DNA from: Gordonia heveisoli
GTDB lineage: Bacteria > Actinomycetota > Actinomycetes > Mycobacteriales > Mycobacteriaceae
Direction: 5' to 3'
Length of the DNA: 64,000 bases
Assembly (NCBI RefSeq): GCF_030315745.1
Contig: NZ_JASXSH010000023.1
Location: 1 to 64,000, forward strand
Under the pieces are notes generated by a model. That model searched no databases, had not been told where the DNA came from, and saw only the letters and a program-made list of their open reading frames with translations. Below are positions 1 through 8,158 of this stretch, piece after piece (within the stretch, counting starts at the first letter, position 1; each line of letters starts with the position of its first letter). The translations under genes and the position numbers were made by a program.

Positions 1-126
1 TTCCTCGGTGCCGATCGCCATCCGTGGCTGATCCCACCCGCCACCGTCGATGCGCGGCGTCGGCCGTTACCGGCCTACAACCGGCGCACGATGCGCCTGT
101 CAGATACCGAACTCGCCGCCGCCTGA
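1..126 (+). CDS. 3' end of an unidentified gene
   Basis: Frame 1 is open from the window edge to a TGA at 124-126 and gives 41 residues ending in LSDTELAAA. Codon usage is GC-rich at third positions like the neighbouring genes, and the next 98 bases carry no other credible frame, so I take it as the C-terminus of a rightward gene whose start lies outside the window. No domain can be recognised in this fragment. Whether it is coding at all rests only on the open frame and its composition. Confidence 0.5.
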   Translation, partial: FLGADRHPWLIPPATVDARRRPLPAYNRRTMRLSDTELAAA

Positions 127-224
127 CCCCGCCCTGCCTCCGAGTGTTACCTCGTGTGAGGTGCTGTGTTCGTTGACAACTCCACAGTGTGACGGGCGAA
201 GTGCGTCCATCCCGGATCGCCGCG

Positions 225-1895
225 TCAGCGCGGGGTGCGGCGGTCGCGGTTCGCCTCGGCCCCTCGGCCGGTGCCGGTGGTGTCGTCCTCGCGCAGGCAC
301 ATCGACCGCACCACGTTGTGGTAGTTCACCAACCCGTAGGTCAGGGGGAGGAGGGCGACCCGGCCCGCGAGCCCGGTGGGTGACCAGGTGCCGACTCCCG
401 TGGGCAGCACGAGTCCGAGCGCAGCCGCCAACGGACTCTCCACAAGTCCGCCGACCACGCTGAACAGGTGTACCGACAGGTACCAGGAGTAGTAGGCGGC
501 GGTCAGTGACTTGGTCACGGTGAGGTCGGCCAGGGACACGGTCTCGAGTGGGTTGTTTCCCTGGCCGAAGTTGTGGCCAAGGCCGAGGATGATGTCGGTG
601 GGTGCGCCGCCGACGTAGGGGATGAAACCGCCTAGGAGTGAGGCGATCTGCTCGGCCTGACTGAAGTCGGCCGGATCGGCCGGGATCAGGTGATGTGGGA
701 TGCGCGTCGAGCGCATTCCGACGAGGATCTTGCGTGCCTCGGCGGCGATCAGTCGCTTCTGGTCGGCGCCGGTCACTGAACGCTGGGCGTAGTCGGCGGT
801 GCGCGCCACGATGCGGCTCAGGGAGAGCTCGCTGATCGGGGTGCATGTCTCGTTGTCGGCGAGAGCGAGCTGGTCTGCGATATCGGCGACAATCGGCGCG
901 ATCGGGACGTCGAATCTGACGGAATCGCTCGGACGCCCCGCCGCCTCGCGCTGTTCATTGGTGACCTGTGCGACGCACTGGTTGACGACGCTGCTGGAGA
1001 TCGCCTGATAGAGGTACTGCAATCCCAGCTGGCCGCCGAGCGTGACCAGGTTGAGGATCGAGTTGTAGCTGAGGCTGCTGACCACGACGTCGGGAGCGCC
1101 GGTGTCGGTCAGTGGGCTACCCAGTCGTGGCAGGAAGCCGACGCCGACACGCACTGGTGCGATCACCGTGACGAAGAGATAGACAAAGGCAGACTCAACG
1201 GCCTGGCTCACCGTGATGTTGCCGAGCGGAATCGCTTCGGATTCACGGCCATCGCGGATCTTGAGGAGATTGGACACGATCAGCTGAGAGATCGGGCCAC
1301 GGTAGCGGGCCGAGCCGTCCTCACGGTCGGCGCCCAAGGTCATCGGGTTCTCCGAGACCGCCAGTGTCGAGACGTGCAGTCGCTTCATGTCGCGGTGGGC
1401 GATGTTGCGCTGGATGCGGGCTGGGCCCTGCAGGGCGGGCGGCAGCGTCGGGTAGATCGATTCGAAGAGGGAGTCGTAGACGACCGACAGGGTGGTGAAT
1501 TCGCCGCTGACACAGCTGGTGTCCGCACCTCGCTGCGATTTCGGCGTGGCCAGCAGCGAACGCTTGGACTTCGCGATCCGTTCCTGCCGATCGGCGTATG
1601 ACTCGGCCGGTTGCTGCCGGGCGGTGCGAGGAGTCCGGTGTTTGGTGACCGGACGTGGACCGGTGGGTTCGGCCGCCGGACGTGGGGAAAGCCCGGCTGC
1701 GAGCGCGGGTCCGGGATAGGTGGTGGAAACGACCGCGGCCGATCCGTTGGCGCTGGAGGTGGTGAGCGCGAACACGACCAGGGTTCCAACCGCCGTCGAA
1801 CGCACGAACCATGGTCGCGTGCGCCGGAACCCCTGCGTGCGCCGGAACCCTTGGGTGCGTGGGAACGCCTGCGCGTGGTGTTGCCCCGATGCCAC
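225..1895 (-). CDS. Secreted protein of unknown function
   Basis: This 556-residue protein starts with GTG. It has a basic N-terminus, a hydrophobic stretch (about residues 32-50, STAVGTLVVFALTTSSANGS) and an Ala-rich cleavage-like region, so it is probably exported. Just before the hydrophobic stretch is a small internal repeat of the type F-R-R-T-Q-G, encoded by near-identical 15-bp units at about 1831-1875; this could mean the true start lies further in. The body (about 120-530) is rich in aliphatic segments and has scattered Cys residues. I do not recognise a family. It is divergent from the methyltransferase gene, with a palindrome in the 170-bp gap that could regulate either gene. The function is unknown. 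Confidence 0.75.
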   Translation of the reverse strand: MASGQHHAQAFPRTQGFRRTQGFRRTRPWFVRSTAVGTLVVFALTTSSANGSAAVVSTTYPGPALAAGLSPRPAAEPTGPRPVTKHRTPRTARQQPAESYADRQERIAKSKRSLLATPKSQRGADTSCVSGEFTTLSVVYDSLFESIYPTLPPALQGPARIQRNIAHRDMKRLHVSTLAVSENPMTLGADREDGSARYRGPISQLIVSNLLKIRDGRESEAIPLGNITVSQAVESAFVYLFVTVIAPVRVGVGFLPRLGSPLTDTGAPDVVVSSLSYNSILNLVTLGGQLGLQYLYQAISSSVVNQCVAQVTNEQREAAGRPSDSVRFDVPIAPIVADIADQLALADNETCTPISELSLSRIVARTADYAQRSVTGADQKRLIAAEARKILVGMRSTRIPHHLIPADPADFSQAEQIASLLGGFIPYVGGAPTDIILGLGHNFGQGNNPLETVSLADLTVTKSLTAAYYSWYLSVHLFSVVGGLVESPLAAALGLVLPTGVGTWSPTGLAGRVALLPLTYGLVNYHNVVRSMCLREDDTTGTGRGAEANRDRRTPR

Positions 1896-1971
1896 GTAAA
1901 CCCCCGTGTTGTGTCGATCCTCGGCCGGGCCGATTGTCCGAAATGCTCCGCTTGCCGAAGCCCCCGGGAAC

Positions 1972-2000
1972 TTAGCACACCCTCAGTAAGGGTCACCTAA
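1972..2000. promoter_or_regulatory. Imperfect palindrome, IdeR/DtxR-like operator candidate
   Basis: TTAGCACACCCT and AGGGTCACCTAA are separated by five bases and form an inverted repeat with 9 of 12 positions paired. The 19 bases at 1982-2000 match the mycobacterial iron-box consensus (TTAGGTTAGGCTAACCTAA) at 13 positions by my count, which is borderline. It lies between the divergent secreted-protein gene (start 1895) and methyltransferase gene (start 2066). Assignment to IdeR is inference. Confidence 0.35.
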
Positions 2001-2065
2001 TGGCTTCGTGATGGACGTCTGCGTGGCATGCCGCCTGGCCGGCCGACCCGGCAGAATAGGCTCGA

Positions 2066-3583
2066 GTGGTGACCGCACCGCAGCCCCTGCATGACCCAGC
2101 CGTCGTCGACGCCCTCGGCGCTGACCTACGTGCCGCTGACTACACGACGACTGGCGTCGCCGAGTTCCTCGGAGACGGCGCGAATGAGGCGCTCGCCCGC
2201 GGGATCTGGTGGCCCGCCCTGTCGGTGACCGCCGAACCCGCCGACGACCGGCAGGCGCTGGCGACTCTCGTGCGGCTGTTCCTTCTGGGTAGCGATGAGT
2301 CAGAAGTGGCTCTCGCACAAGCCTTCCCGGCGACGAAGCTAACGGCTCTCGTTGCCAATGGGGTGGTCGAACCGACTCCGTCGGGTGGTTATCGCGCGGC
2401 ACTCGACATCCGGCCACACGCGGACGACCACGCCGAATACCTCGTCATCTCCGATCAAGATGCAGCCATGCGGCCGGGACCTGTCGCCCACGACCACGTC
2501 CTGGGGATCGGAGGAGCCTCGGTCTCGTTGGCGCGTGCGGTGATTCGCGAACCGGCACGACGCGCCCTCGACATCGGGACCGGATGCGGAATCCAGGCCT
2601 TGCACCTCAACGCTCACTGTGAGGAGATCGTCGCCACCGACACCAACCCTCGGGCGCTGGCACTGGCCGCGGCGACCGCGCGGCTCAACGGCATGGAATG
2701 GGACCTGCGGGCGGGCAGCCTGTTCGAGCCGGTTGCCGGTGAACGGTTCGACCTGATCGTCTCCAACCCGCCGTTCGTCGTCGGGACCGGTGGTCAGGAC
2801 TACATCTATCGCGACTCCGGAATCGCCGGGGACGCGCTATGTGAACGGCTGATCCGCGAGCTGCCCAATCACCTCAACCCCGGTGGTACTGCGCAACTCC
2901 TGGCGAACTGGATGATCATCGACGGCACCGACTGGCGTGAACGCGTCGCCGGCTGGCTCGACGGCACCGGGCTCGACGCATGGGTGGTGCAACGTGAGGC
3001 CGCCGATCCGATCAGCTATGTGTCACTGTGGCTTTCGGATGCGGGGGAGGACCCGGCCGAGGCGGCGCGGCGCGGCGAACACTGGCTGGCGTGGTTCGAG
3101 GCGACCGGGGTCAGCGCCATCGGCATGGGGTCGATCACCGTGCGCGCCCACGAGATCGGGGAGGACCGCGAACCGGACGTGGTGATCGAGGAGATCACCG
3201 GCGCCGGTGAGGAGGTGACCGGTCCCGAGGCCGCGGCCTTTTTGGCCAGGCGTGCCTACCTGCGTCGTACCGACGACGAGGGGCTGCTCGCCGCACGGTT
3301 GTCGACGGCGCCGGTGTTCCTGGAGGAGCAGTCCCTCCCCGGCGAGGACGGCTGGCAGCAGGTCGCCGCGACGGTCCGGCGTCCCGGTGGGCCGGGGGCG
3401 GCGCTCGGGGTCGACGAGGTGTCCCGGGCACTGCTGGCGGGCTGTCGTGGCGAGGTTCCGCTCGGCGTCCTACTCGGATTGCTCGCCGATTTCCACGGAG
3501 TCGACGGAGATGCGCTCGCACAGGCCGCGCTGCCCGTCGTCCGCGAGGCGATCGGACGCGGCATCCTCTACGAGGCCCGGTAA
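2066..3583 (+). CDS. Class I SAM-dependent methyltransferase, PrmC-like
   Basis: This 505-residue protein has a three-part layout: an N-terminal helical domain (about 1-150), a Rossmann methyltransferase core (about 155-330), and a C-terminal domain of about 170 residues. Motif I reads LDIGTGCGIQALHL near residue 167. The substrate-amide motif SNPPF near residues 233-237 is the (N/D)PPY-type signature of enzymes that methylate planar amide or amino nitrogens, such as PrmC and N6-adenine methylases. The additional N- and C-terminal domains match a family common in actinobacteria (DUF7059/DUF7782, named from memory) whose substrate is not established to my knowledge. The GTG start is only 66 bases downstream of the palindrome. 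The methyltransferase call is firm; the substrate is unknown. Confidence 0.85.
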   Translation: MVTAPQPLHDPAVVDALGADLRAADYTTTGVAEFLGDGANEALARGIWWPALSVTAEPADDRQALATLVRLFLLGSDESEVALAQAFPATKLTALVANGVVEPTPSGGYRAALDIRPHADDHAEYLVISDQDAAMRPGPVAHDHVLGIGGASVSLARAVIREPARRALDIGTGCGIQALHLNAHCEEIVATDTNPRALALAAATARLNGMEWDLRAGSLFEPVAGERFDLIVSNPPFVVGTGGQDYIYRDSGIAGDALCERLIRELPNHLNPGGTAQLLANWMIIDGTDWRERVAGWLDGTGLDAWVVQREAADPISYVSLWLSDAGEDPAEAARRGEHWLAWFEATGVSAIGMGSITVRAHEIGEDREPDVVIEEITGAGEEVTGPEAAAFLARRAYLRRTDDEGLLAARLSTAPVFLEEQSLPGEDGWQQVAATVRRPGGPGAALGVDEVSRALLAGCRGEVPLGVLLGLLADFHGVDGDALAQAALPVVREAIGRGILYEAR

Positions 3584-3595
3584 CCGGCCCCGACG

Positions 3596-4762
3596 TCAGC
3601 CGAAGGTCGCGTCGAGGGCCTGACGCAGGTCGTCGACGATGTCGTCGGCGTCTTCGAGACCGACCGAGAAGCGTAGATGGCCCCAGGTGCGGAACTCCTC
3701 CGGGTAGGCGGCCACACGGGGGCCATCCGAGCCGACATGCACGATCAGCGATTCGTCGTGACCCAGCGACACCGCCGAGGTGATCAGCCGCAGATTCCCG
3801 ACGAAACGATTCTGAGTCGCCGAATCGCCACGCACCGCGAACGCCATCATCGCGCCGGTGCCCCGGCCGCCGAACTGGCGGACGGCCAACGCGTGCTGCG
3901 GATGGGACGGCAGGCCGGGATAGGCGACGTAGGCGATCCGGTCGTCGTCGGCCAGGAACTGTGCCACCTGACGGGCATTGTGTTGATGCTGGGCGAGTCT
4001 CAGTGGCAACGTGATCGCTCCGCGGGCGATCAGCCACGCGTTGAACGGCGAGATCACCCCGCCCACGTCGACCATGGCCTGAGTCTTGATGTCGTCGATC
4101 AGGTCACGTCGGCCCAGGACAGCACCGCCCATCGCATCACCGTGACCGTTGATGTACTTCGTCAGCGAGTGCACGACGAGGTCGGCGCCGTCGCTCAGCG
4201 GGCGGTACAGCGGAGGTGGGGTGAAGGTCGAGTCGACCAGCAGCAGGGCGTCGGCAGCATGCGCGATATCGGCGATGGCGGCGATATCGGCGACCTTCGT
4301 CGTCGGGTTGGCGATGGTTTCGGCGATCACGAACCGGGTCGTCGGGCGCAGCGCCGCCCGGACCGCATCATGGTCGGTGATATCGACGAAGGTCGCCTCG
4401 ATGCCGTACTTCGTCGGCAGGAGATGGGTCCATAGTTTCCAGGTCGCCTCGTAGGTGGTGTCGGAGACGACGACATGGTCGCCGGTACTCAGGAAGGTGA
4501 AGAACACCGCGTGCAGGGCCGCGACGCCGGATGCGAGGACCACTGCGTCCTCGGCCTGCTCCAGGGTCGCGAGCTTGGTCTGCAGGGCGACCTGGTTGGC
4601 GCCGGTGTTGCGCGTGTAGAACAGCTGGTCGGTGCCCGACCAGCTCATCGACTCCGGGTCCGGTGGCAGGTGATAGGAGTTGGCCATCGTGATCGGTGTG
4701 CGGACCGCGGCGCCCGAGTTGTCGTTGCCGCTGTGCACACTGGCGGTCATGTCTCCGGTCAT
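3596..4762 (-). CDS. Cys/Met metabolism PLP-dependent enzyme (trans-sulfuration family)
   Basis: This 388-residue protein belongs to the cystathionine gamma-synthase/gamma-lyase/O-acetylhomoserine sulfhydrylase family of fold type I PLP enzymes. The Schiff-base lysine is Lys202 in HSLTKYINGHGD. DSTF upstream carries the PLP-nitrogen aspartate, and ASGVAALHAV is the phosphate-binding loop region. The family tyrosine/arginine pair appears as FYTRNTG rather than the usual YSR-x-NPT, so substrate preference cannot be assigned between gamma-synthase, gamma-lyase and sulfhydrylase activity. The ATG start overlaps the stop of the acyltransferase gene by four bases (ATGA), so translation is probably coupled. 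Met5 is an alternative start. Confidence 0.85.
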   Translation of the reverse strand: MTGDMTASVHSGNDNSGAAVRTPITMANSYHLPPDPESMSWSGTDQLFYTRNTGANQVALQTKLATLEQAEDAVVLASGVAALHAVFFTFLSTGDHVVVSDTTYEATWKLWTHLLPTKYGIEATFVDITDHDAVRAALRPTTRFVIAETIANPTTKVADIAAIADIAHAADALLLVDSTFTPPPLYRPLSDGADLVVHSLTKYINGHGDAMGGAVLGRRDLIDDIKTQAMVDVGGVISPFNAWLIARGAITLPLRLAQHQHNARQVAQFLADDDRIAYVAYPGLPSHPQHALAVRQFGGRGTGAMMAFAVRGDSATQNRFVGNLRLITSAVSLGHDESLIVHVGSDGPRVAAYPEEFRTWGHLRFSVGLEDADDIVDDLRQALDATFG

Positions 4763-5991
4763 CGGGCCACTCCTGCTCGTGTCGGTTCCTCGGATTCGTT
4801 GATCTCGGATGCGCCGATCTCGGATGCGCTGATCTCGGATACGTCCGACTCGACCTCGGCGAAACGCCGGGACACGGGCGACGGCGTGAGCGCCGAGTGT
4901 TCACGCCGCAGTGCATCCCACAACAGCGCTGGGGCGCGGTGCAGCCGATCGATTCCGGCGGCGCGGCGAAATTCGGCCCAGGCCCAGCACATACCGAAGA
5001 CGAGGATGACCGCGGCGTTGACGGTGATCGGATCCCACGGTCGGTGTGCGATGTGCACCGGCACGATGACGAGTGCGATGGCCTGCAGCACATACGAGTC
5101 GAGGCTGCGTGTGCCGGTCATGACCAGCGGCCGCAGCCAGTCGTGATGCCACCAGCGCAACATCAGCCGGAAGATGCCGTAGATCGCCGGAACCAGTACC
5201 CAGGCACCGACGGCGCGCGCCGGCGCGAAGTTGAGTTTGTCGGCGAAGTTCGGCTCGAGGTGCATCCACGGTCCGGTGTCGACGACGTAGTGCGAGAAGC
5301 ACCAGACGCAGGCCGCGCCCAGGATGATCGCGAGCAGCCACCGGTCGACCCGTTCGGGAATGCGCCACCGCTGCCAGTTCCAGCCGACGACAACCGCCGG
5401 GATGAACATGATCTGCCAGCCCGCCCAGTTCTCGGTGTGCGGGCTGCGCATATGTGCGGAGATGAAGAACCAGTCCGGCGCGACCGTCTGTGCGGCCACA
5501 TACAGCGCCAGCGACGCCACCAGGATCGGCGCCCACCAGCCGCGCATCAGAAGCGGGAAGAGCAGGAACGCCGACATCATCAGCACCATGTACAGCATCA
5601 GGATGTTGGCCCCGGCCGGCAGATACTTCATGGTCAGCGCGAGCCAGATTCCGTCGGACCAGCCGTCGATGTCGAGCAACCGCGTGAGCCAGCGGTGTCC
5701 GGCCATTGCCGCGGCCACCGCGACCAGTGCAATGGTCAGCTGACACAGGTACAGCACGACGATCCGTTTGGCGAGGCGCTGGTACGCGTAGCCGAGTCCA
5801 TGACGCTCGATCCAACCGCGGTACACCAGACCCAGCACGAGGCCCGACAACATCACGAAGACGGACATCCCGTCCACGTATGGAAAAGAATGTGTCGGCT
5901 CGGCGATGGGGGTGCCACCGGCGAAGTGCGAACTGATCATGCTCCAGATCGCCAGCCCGCGGGTGGCGTCGATGGCGAGATCACGTTTCAT
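4759..5991 (-). CDS. OpgC-like membrane acyltransferase
   Basis: This is an integral membrane protein of 410 residues with about ten hydrophobic segments. It begins MKRDLAIDATRGLAIWSMI, which is the signature opening of the acyltransferase-3/OpgC clan (charged R-D-x-x-x-D-x-x-R-G before the first membrane helix, followed by SSH). The OpgC branch succinylates periplasmic glucans in proteobacteria, and relatives in mycolic-acid bacteria modify envelope glycans; the acceptor here is unknown. I chose the ATG at 5991 because the homology-like opening starts there, although the frame is open further upstream. It lies 105 bases after the acyl-CoA synthetase gene, with a strong hairpin between, and overlaps the PLP-enzyme gene by four bases. 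Confidence 0.8.
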   Translation of the reverse strand: MKRDLAIDATRGLAIWSMISSHFAGGTPIAEPTHSFPYVDGMSVFVMLSGLVLGLVYRGWIERHGLGYAYQRLAKRIVVLYLCQLTIALVAVAAAMAGHRWLTRLLDIDGWSDGIWLALTMKYLPAGANILMLYMVLMMSAFLLFPLLMRGWWAPILVASLALYVAAQTVAPDWFFISAHMRSPHTENWAGWQIMFIPAVVVGWNWQRWRIPERVDRWLLAIILGAACVWCFSHYVVDTGPWMHLEPNFADKLNFAPARAVGAWVLVPAIYGIFRLMLRWWHHDWLRPLVMTGTRSLDSYVLQAIALVIVPVHIAHRPWDPITVNAAVILVFGMCWAWAEFRRAAGIDRLHRAPALLWDALRREHSALTPSPVSRRFAEVESDVSEISASEIGASEINESEEPTRAGVAR

Positions 5992-6024
5992 CGCCTGGGA
6001 GCCTAGTCGCCCCCAGGGACGGGA

Positions 6025-6062
6025 GCGGCCCCGCGTCCGGGGTGTGCCGGATGCGGGGCCGC
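6025..6062 (-). terminator. Hairpin after the acyl-CoA synthetase gene
   Basis: A 16-bp stem (GCGGCCCCGCGTCCGG against CCGGATGCGGGGCCGC, one G-T pair) encloses a 6-base loop. It sits between the fadD stop and the acyltransferase start. No clear T-run follows, so termination may be partial, with read-through into the next gene. Confidence 0.6.
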
Positions 6063-6095
6063 GCTCGTCACGCTCGCGGGACAGTGAATGCCCGA

Positions 6096-7880
6096 TCAGG
6101 TGTACAGATCCGCGATGGCTGTCTTCTGCGCTTCGTGGATGACGTTGCGCTTGAGCTTCAGCGTCGGGGTCAACTCGCCGCTCTCGATGGTGAAGTCGGT
6201 GTCGAGGATGACGAACTTCTTGATGGCCTCGGCCTTGGAGACCTTCGAGTTGGCCTCGGCGACCGCCGCGTCGATCTCGGCGTAGATGTCCTTGTTGCTC
6301 GCCAGTTCGCCGATCGGGGTGTCGGCGGGCAGGTGATGACGTTCCAGCCATCCGGGCAGCGCCTCGGCGTCGAGGGTGATCAGTGCCCCGATGAACGGCT
6401 TGTTGTCGCCGACGACCAGGCACTGGCTGACCAGCGGATGCGCCCGGATGGTGTCTTCGAGCTGCGCGGGGGAGACGTTCTTGCCGCCGGCGGTGACGAT
6501 CAGTTCTTTCTTACGGCCGGTGATGTAGAGGTAGCCGTCCTCCAGCTTGCCGATGTCGCCGGTGTGGAACCAGCCGTCGCGCAGGGCATCGGCGGTCGCG
6601 GCCGGATTCTGCCAATAGCCACCGAAGACGACCGGCCCCCGCAGCAGCACCTCGCCGTCGTCGGCGATGCGGATGCCGACCCCGGGCACCGGGCGCCCGA
6701 CCGAGCCGACGCGCTGATATTCGTCGTTGTTGGCGGTCACCGCCGCGGTGGTCTCCGACAACCCGTATCCCTCGTACACGGGGATGCCGACGCCGCGGAA
6801 GAAATGTCCGAGGCGGGCGCCGAGTGGTGCGCCGCCGGAGATCGCCCCTTCGCACTGTCCGCCGAGCGCGGCGCGGAGTTTGCCGTACACCAGCTTGTCG
6901 AAGATGGCGTGACGCAATTTGAGGCCGAGGCCGATCTTGCCGCTCTCGGTGGCCTTGCTGTATTCGATCGCGGTGGCGGTGGCCTTGTCGAAGATGTTGC
7001 CCTTGCCGCCGTCATACGCTTTCTGCTTGGCGGAGTTGTAGACCTTCTCGAAGACCCGCGGCACGGAAAGGACGTAGTTCGGTCGGAAGACCGCGAGGTC
7101 GTCGATGAGGTGGGGGATGTCGTTGGTGTGGCCGAGCATCACCGCGTTCTCGACGCAGCCGACCGCGACGACCCGGGCGAAGACATGGGCCAGCGGCAAG
7201 AACAGCAAGGTGGACTTGCCCTCGGCGAGACCGGCACCGACGGCATCGCGGGTGGCGGCGCATTCGGCCAGGAAGTTGGCGTGGGTGAGGACCACGCCCT
7301 TGGGGCGGCCGGTGGTCCCCGACGTGTAGATCAGGGTGGCGGCATCGGTGGCGAGCGCGTTGGCGTGCCTGCGGTCGAGTTCGTCGTCGCCGATCTTGGC
7401 TCCGCGCTTGGACAGGGTGGCGAGGGCGTGATCCTCGATGAGGAGGCTCTCGCGCAGGGCGGGTGCCTCCTCGATGACCTGGATGTGCTTGGTGTAGTGC
7501 GCGTGATCCTCGACGATCAGTAGCTTGGTGGCCGAGTCCTCGAGGATCCACTTCACCTGATCGGGTGCCGAGGTCTCGTAGATGGCGACGGTGGTCGCCG
7601 CTGCGCGCCAGATGGCGTAGTCCAGGACGGTCCACTCGTAGCGCGTCGAGGACAGGATGGCGACGCGGTCGCCGGGTTCGATGCCGGAGGCGATCAGGCC
7701 CTTCGCGACCGCGTCGACCTCGTCGGTGAACTGTTTGGCCGTGACGTTGATCCACTGCCCGCTGGAGCGGCGTTTGAACAGCGGCAGGGTGGGCCGCTCG
7801 GCGCGATAGCGGAGGATGGTGTCGATCAACGTCGCCTTGTCGTCGATCGTCAGATCCGACGGGGTGGCGTATTCCTGCAT
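6096..7880 (-). CDS. fadD15: Long-chain fatty acid-CoA ligase, FadD15-like
   Basis: This AMP-forming acyl-CoA synthetase of 594 residues is close in length to mycobacterial FadD15. It activates long-chain fatty acids to acyl-CoA through an acyl-adenylate. Visible motifs are the P-loop LIYTSGTTGRPKGV, the YGLSETTA motif, the GWFHTGDIG motif and the C-terminal hinge region with GRKKELIVTAGGKNVSP, which carries the AMP-binding lysine context. The start is the ATG at 7880, preceded by AGGAGAG at good spacing; the longer open frame upstream is discarded. A hairpin and a membrane acyltransferase gene follow, so the two may share a transcript. The gene name rests on similarity in length and motifs, not on a search. 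Confidence 0.88.
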   Translation of the reverse strand: MQEYATPSDLTIDDKATLIDTILRYRAERPTLPLFKRRSSGQWINVTAKQFTDEVDAVAKGLIASGIEPGDRVAILSSTRYEWTVLDYAIWRAAATTVAIYETSAPDQVKWILEDSATKLLIVEDHAHYTKHIQVIEEAPALRESLLIEDHALATLSKRGAKIGDDELDRRHANALATDAATLIYTSGTTGRPKGVVLTHANFLAECAATRDAVGAGLAEGKSTLLFLPLAHVFARVVAVGCVENAVMLGHTNDIPHLIDDLAVFRPNYVLSVPRVFEKVYNSAKQKAYDGGKGNIFDKATATAIEYSKATESGKIGLGLKLRHAIFDKLVYGKLRAALGGQCEGAISGGAPLGARLGHFFRGVGIPVYEGYGLSETTAAVTANNDEYQRVGSVGRPVPGVGIRIADDGEVLLRGPVVFGGYWQNPAATADALRDGWFHTGDIGKLEDGYLYITGRKKELIVTAGGKNVSPAQLEDTIRAHPLVSQCLVVGDNKPFIGALITLDAEALPGWLERHHLPADTPIGELASNKDIYAEIDAAVAEANSKVSKAEAIKKFVILDTDFTIESGELTPTLKLKRNVIHEAQKTAIADLYT

Positions 7881-8010
7881 GAACTCTCCTGTGACCAGCG
7901 AAATAGACGGTGCCGAAGCGGACAATTCGGACGACCGAAGACATGCGTCGATCGAGGTGAAAAGCGTGTCGACGGCCGAACACTGAGTGAAACTGACGGT
8001 ACCAGTATTC

Positions 8011-8026
8011 GTGTGACGCATCACAC
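8011..8026. promoter_or_regulatory. Perfect palindrome between fadD15 and deaD
   Basis: GTGTGA, four bases (CGCA), then TCACAC form an exact inverted repeat. It lies about 130 bases from both divergent starts. The TGTGA/TCACA half-sites resemble CRP/GlxR sites, but the spacer is four rather than the usual six bases, so the binding protein is uncertain. Confidence 0.45.
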
Positions 8027-8158
8027 CAACCCGATGCTGTGGCGAGGGGTGTGCCGGTGATCGGGCAAGTGGGACATCACACGTACTTTCTCCGCGATGC
8101 GGCTTATCCTCGCCTTGGCCATTAGAGTTGAGGTCGATATGAACGAAACGCGCAGCGC

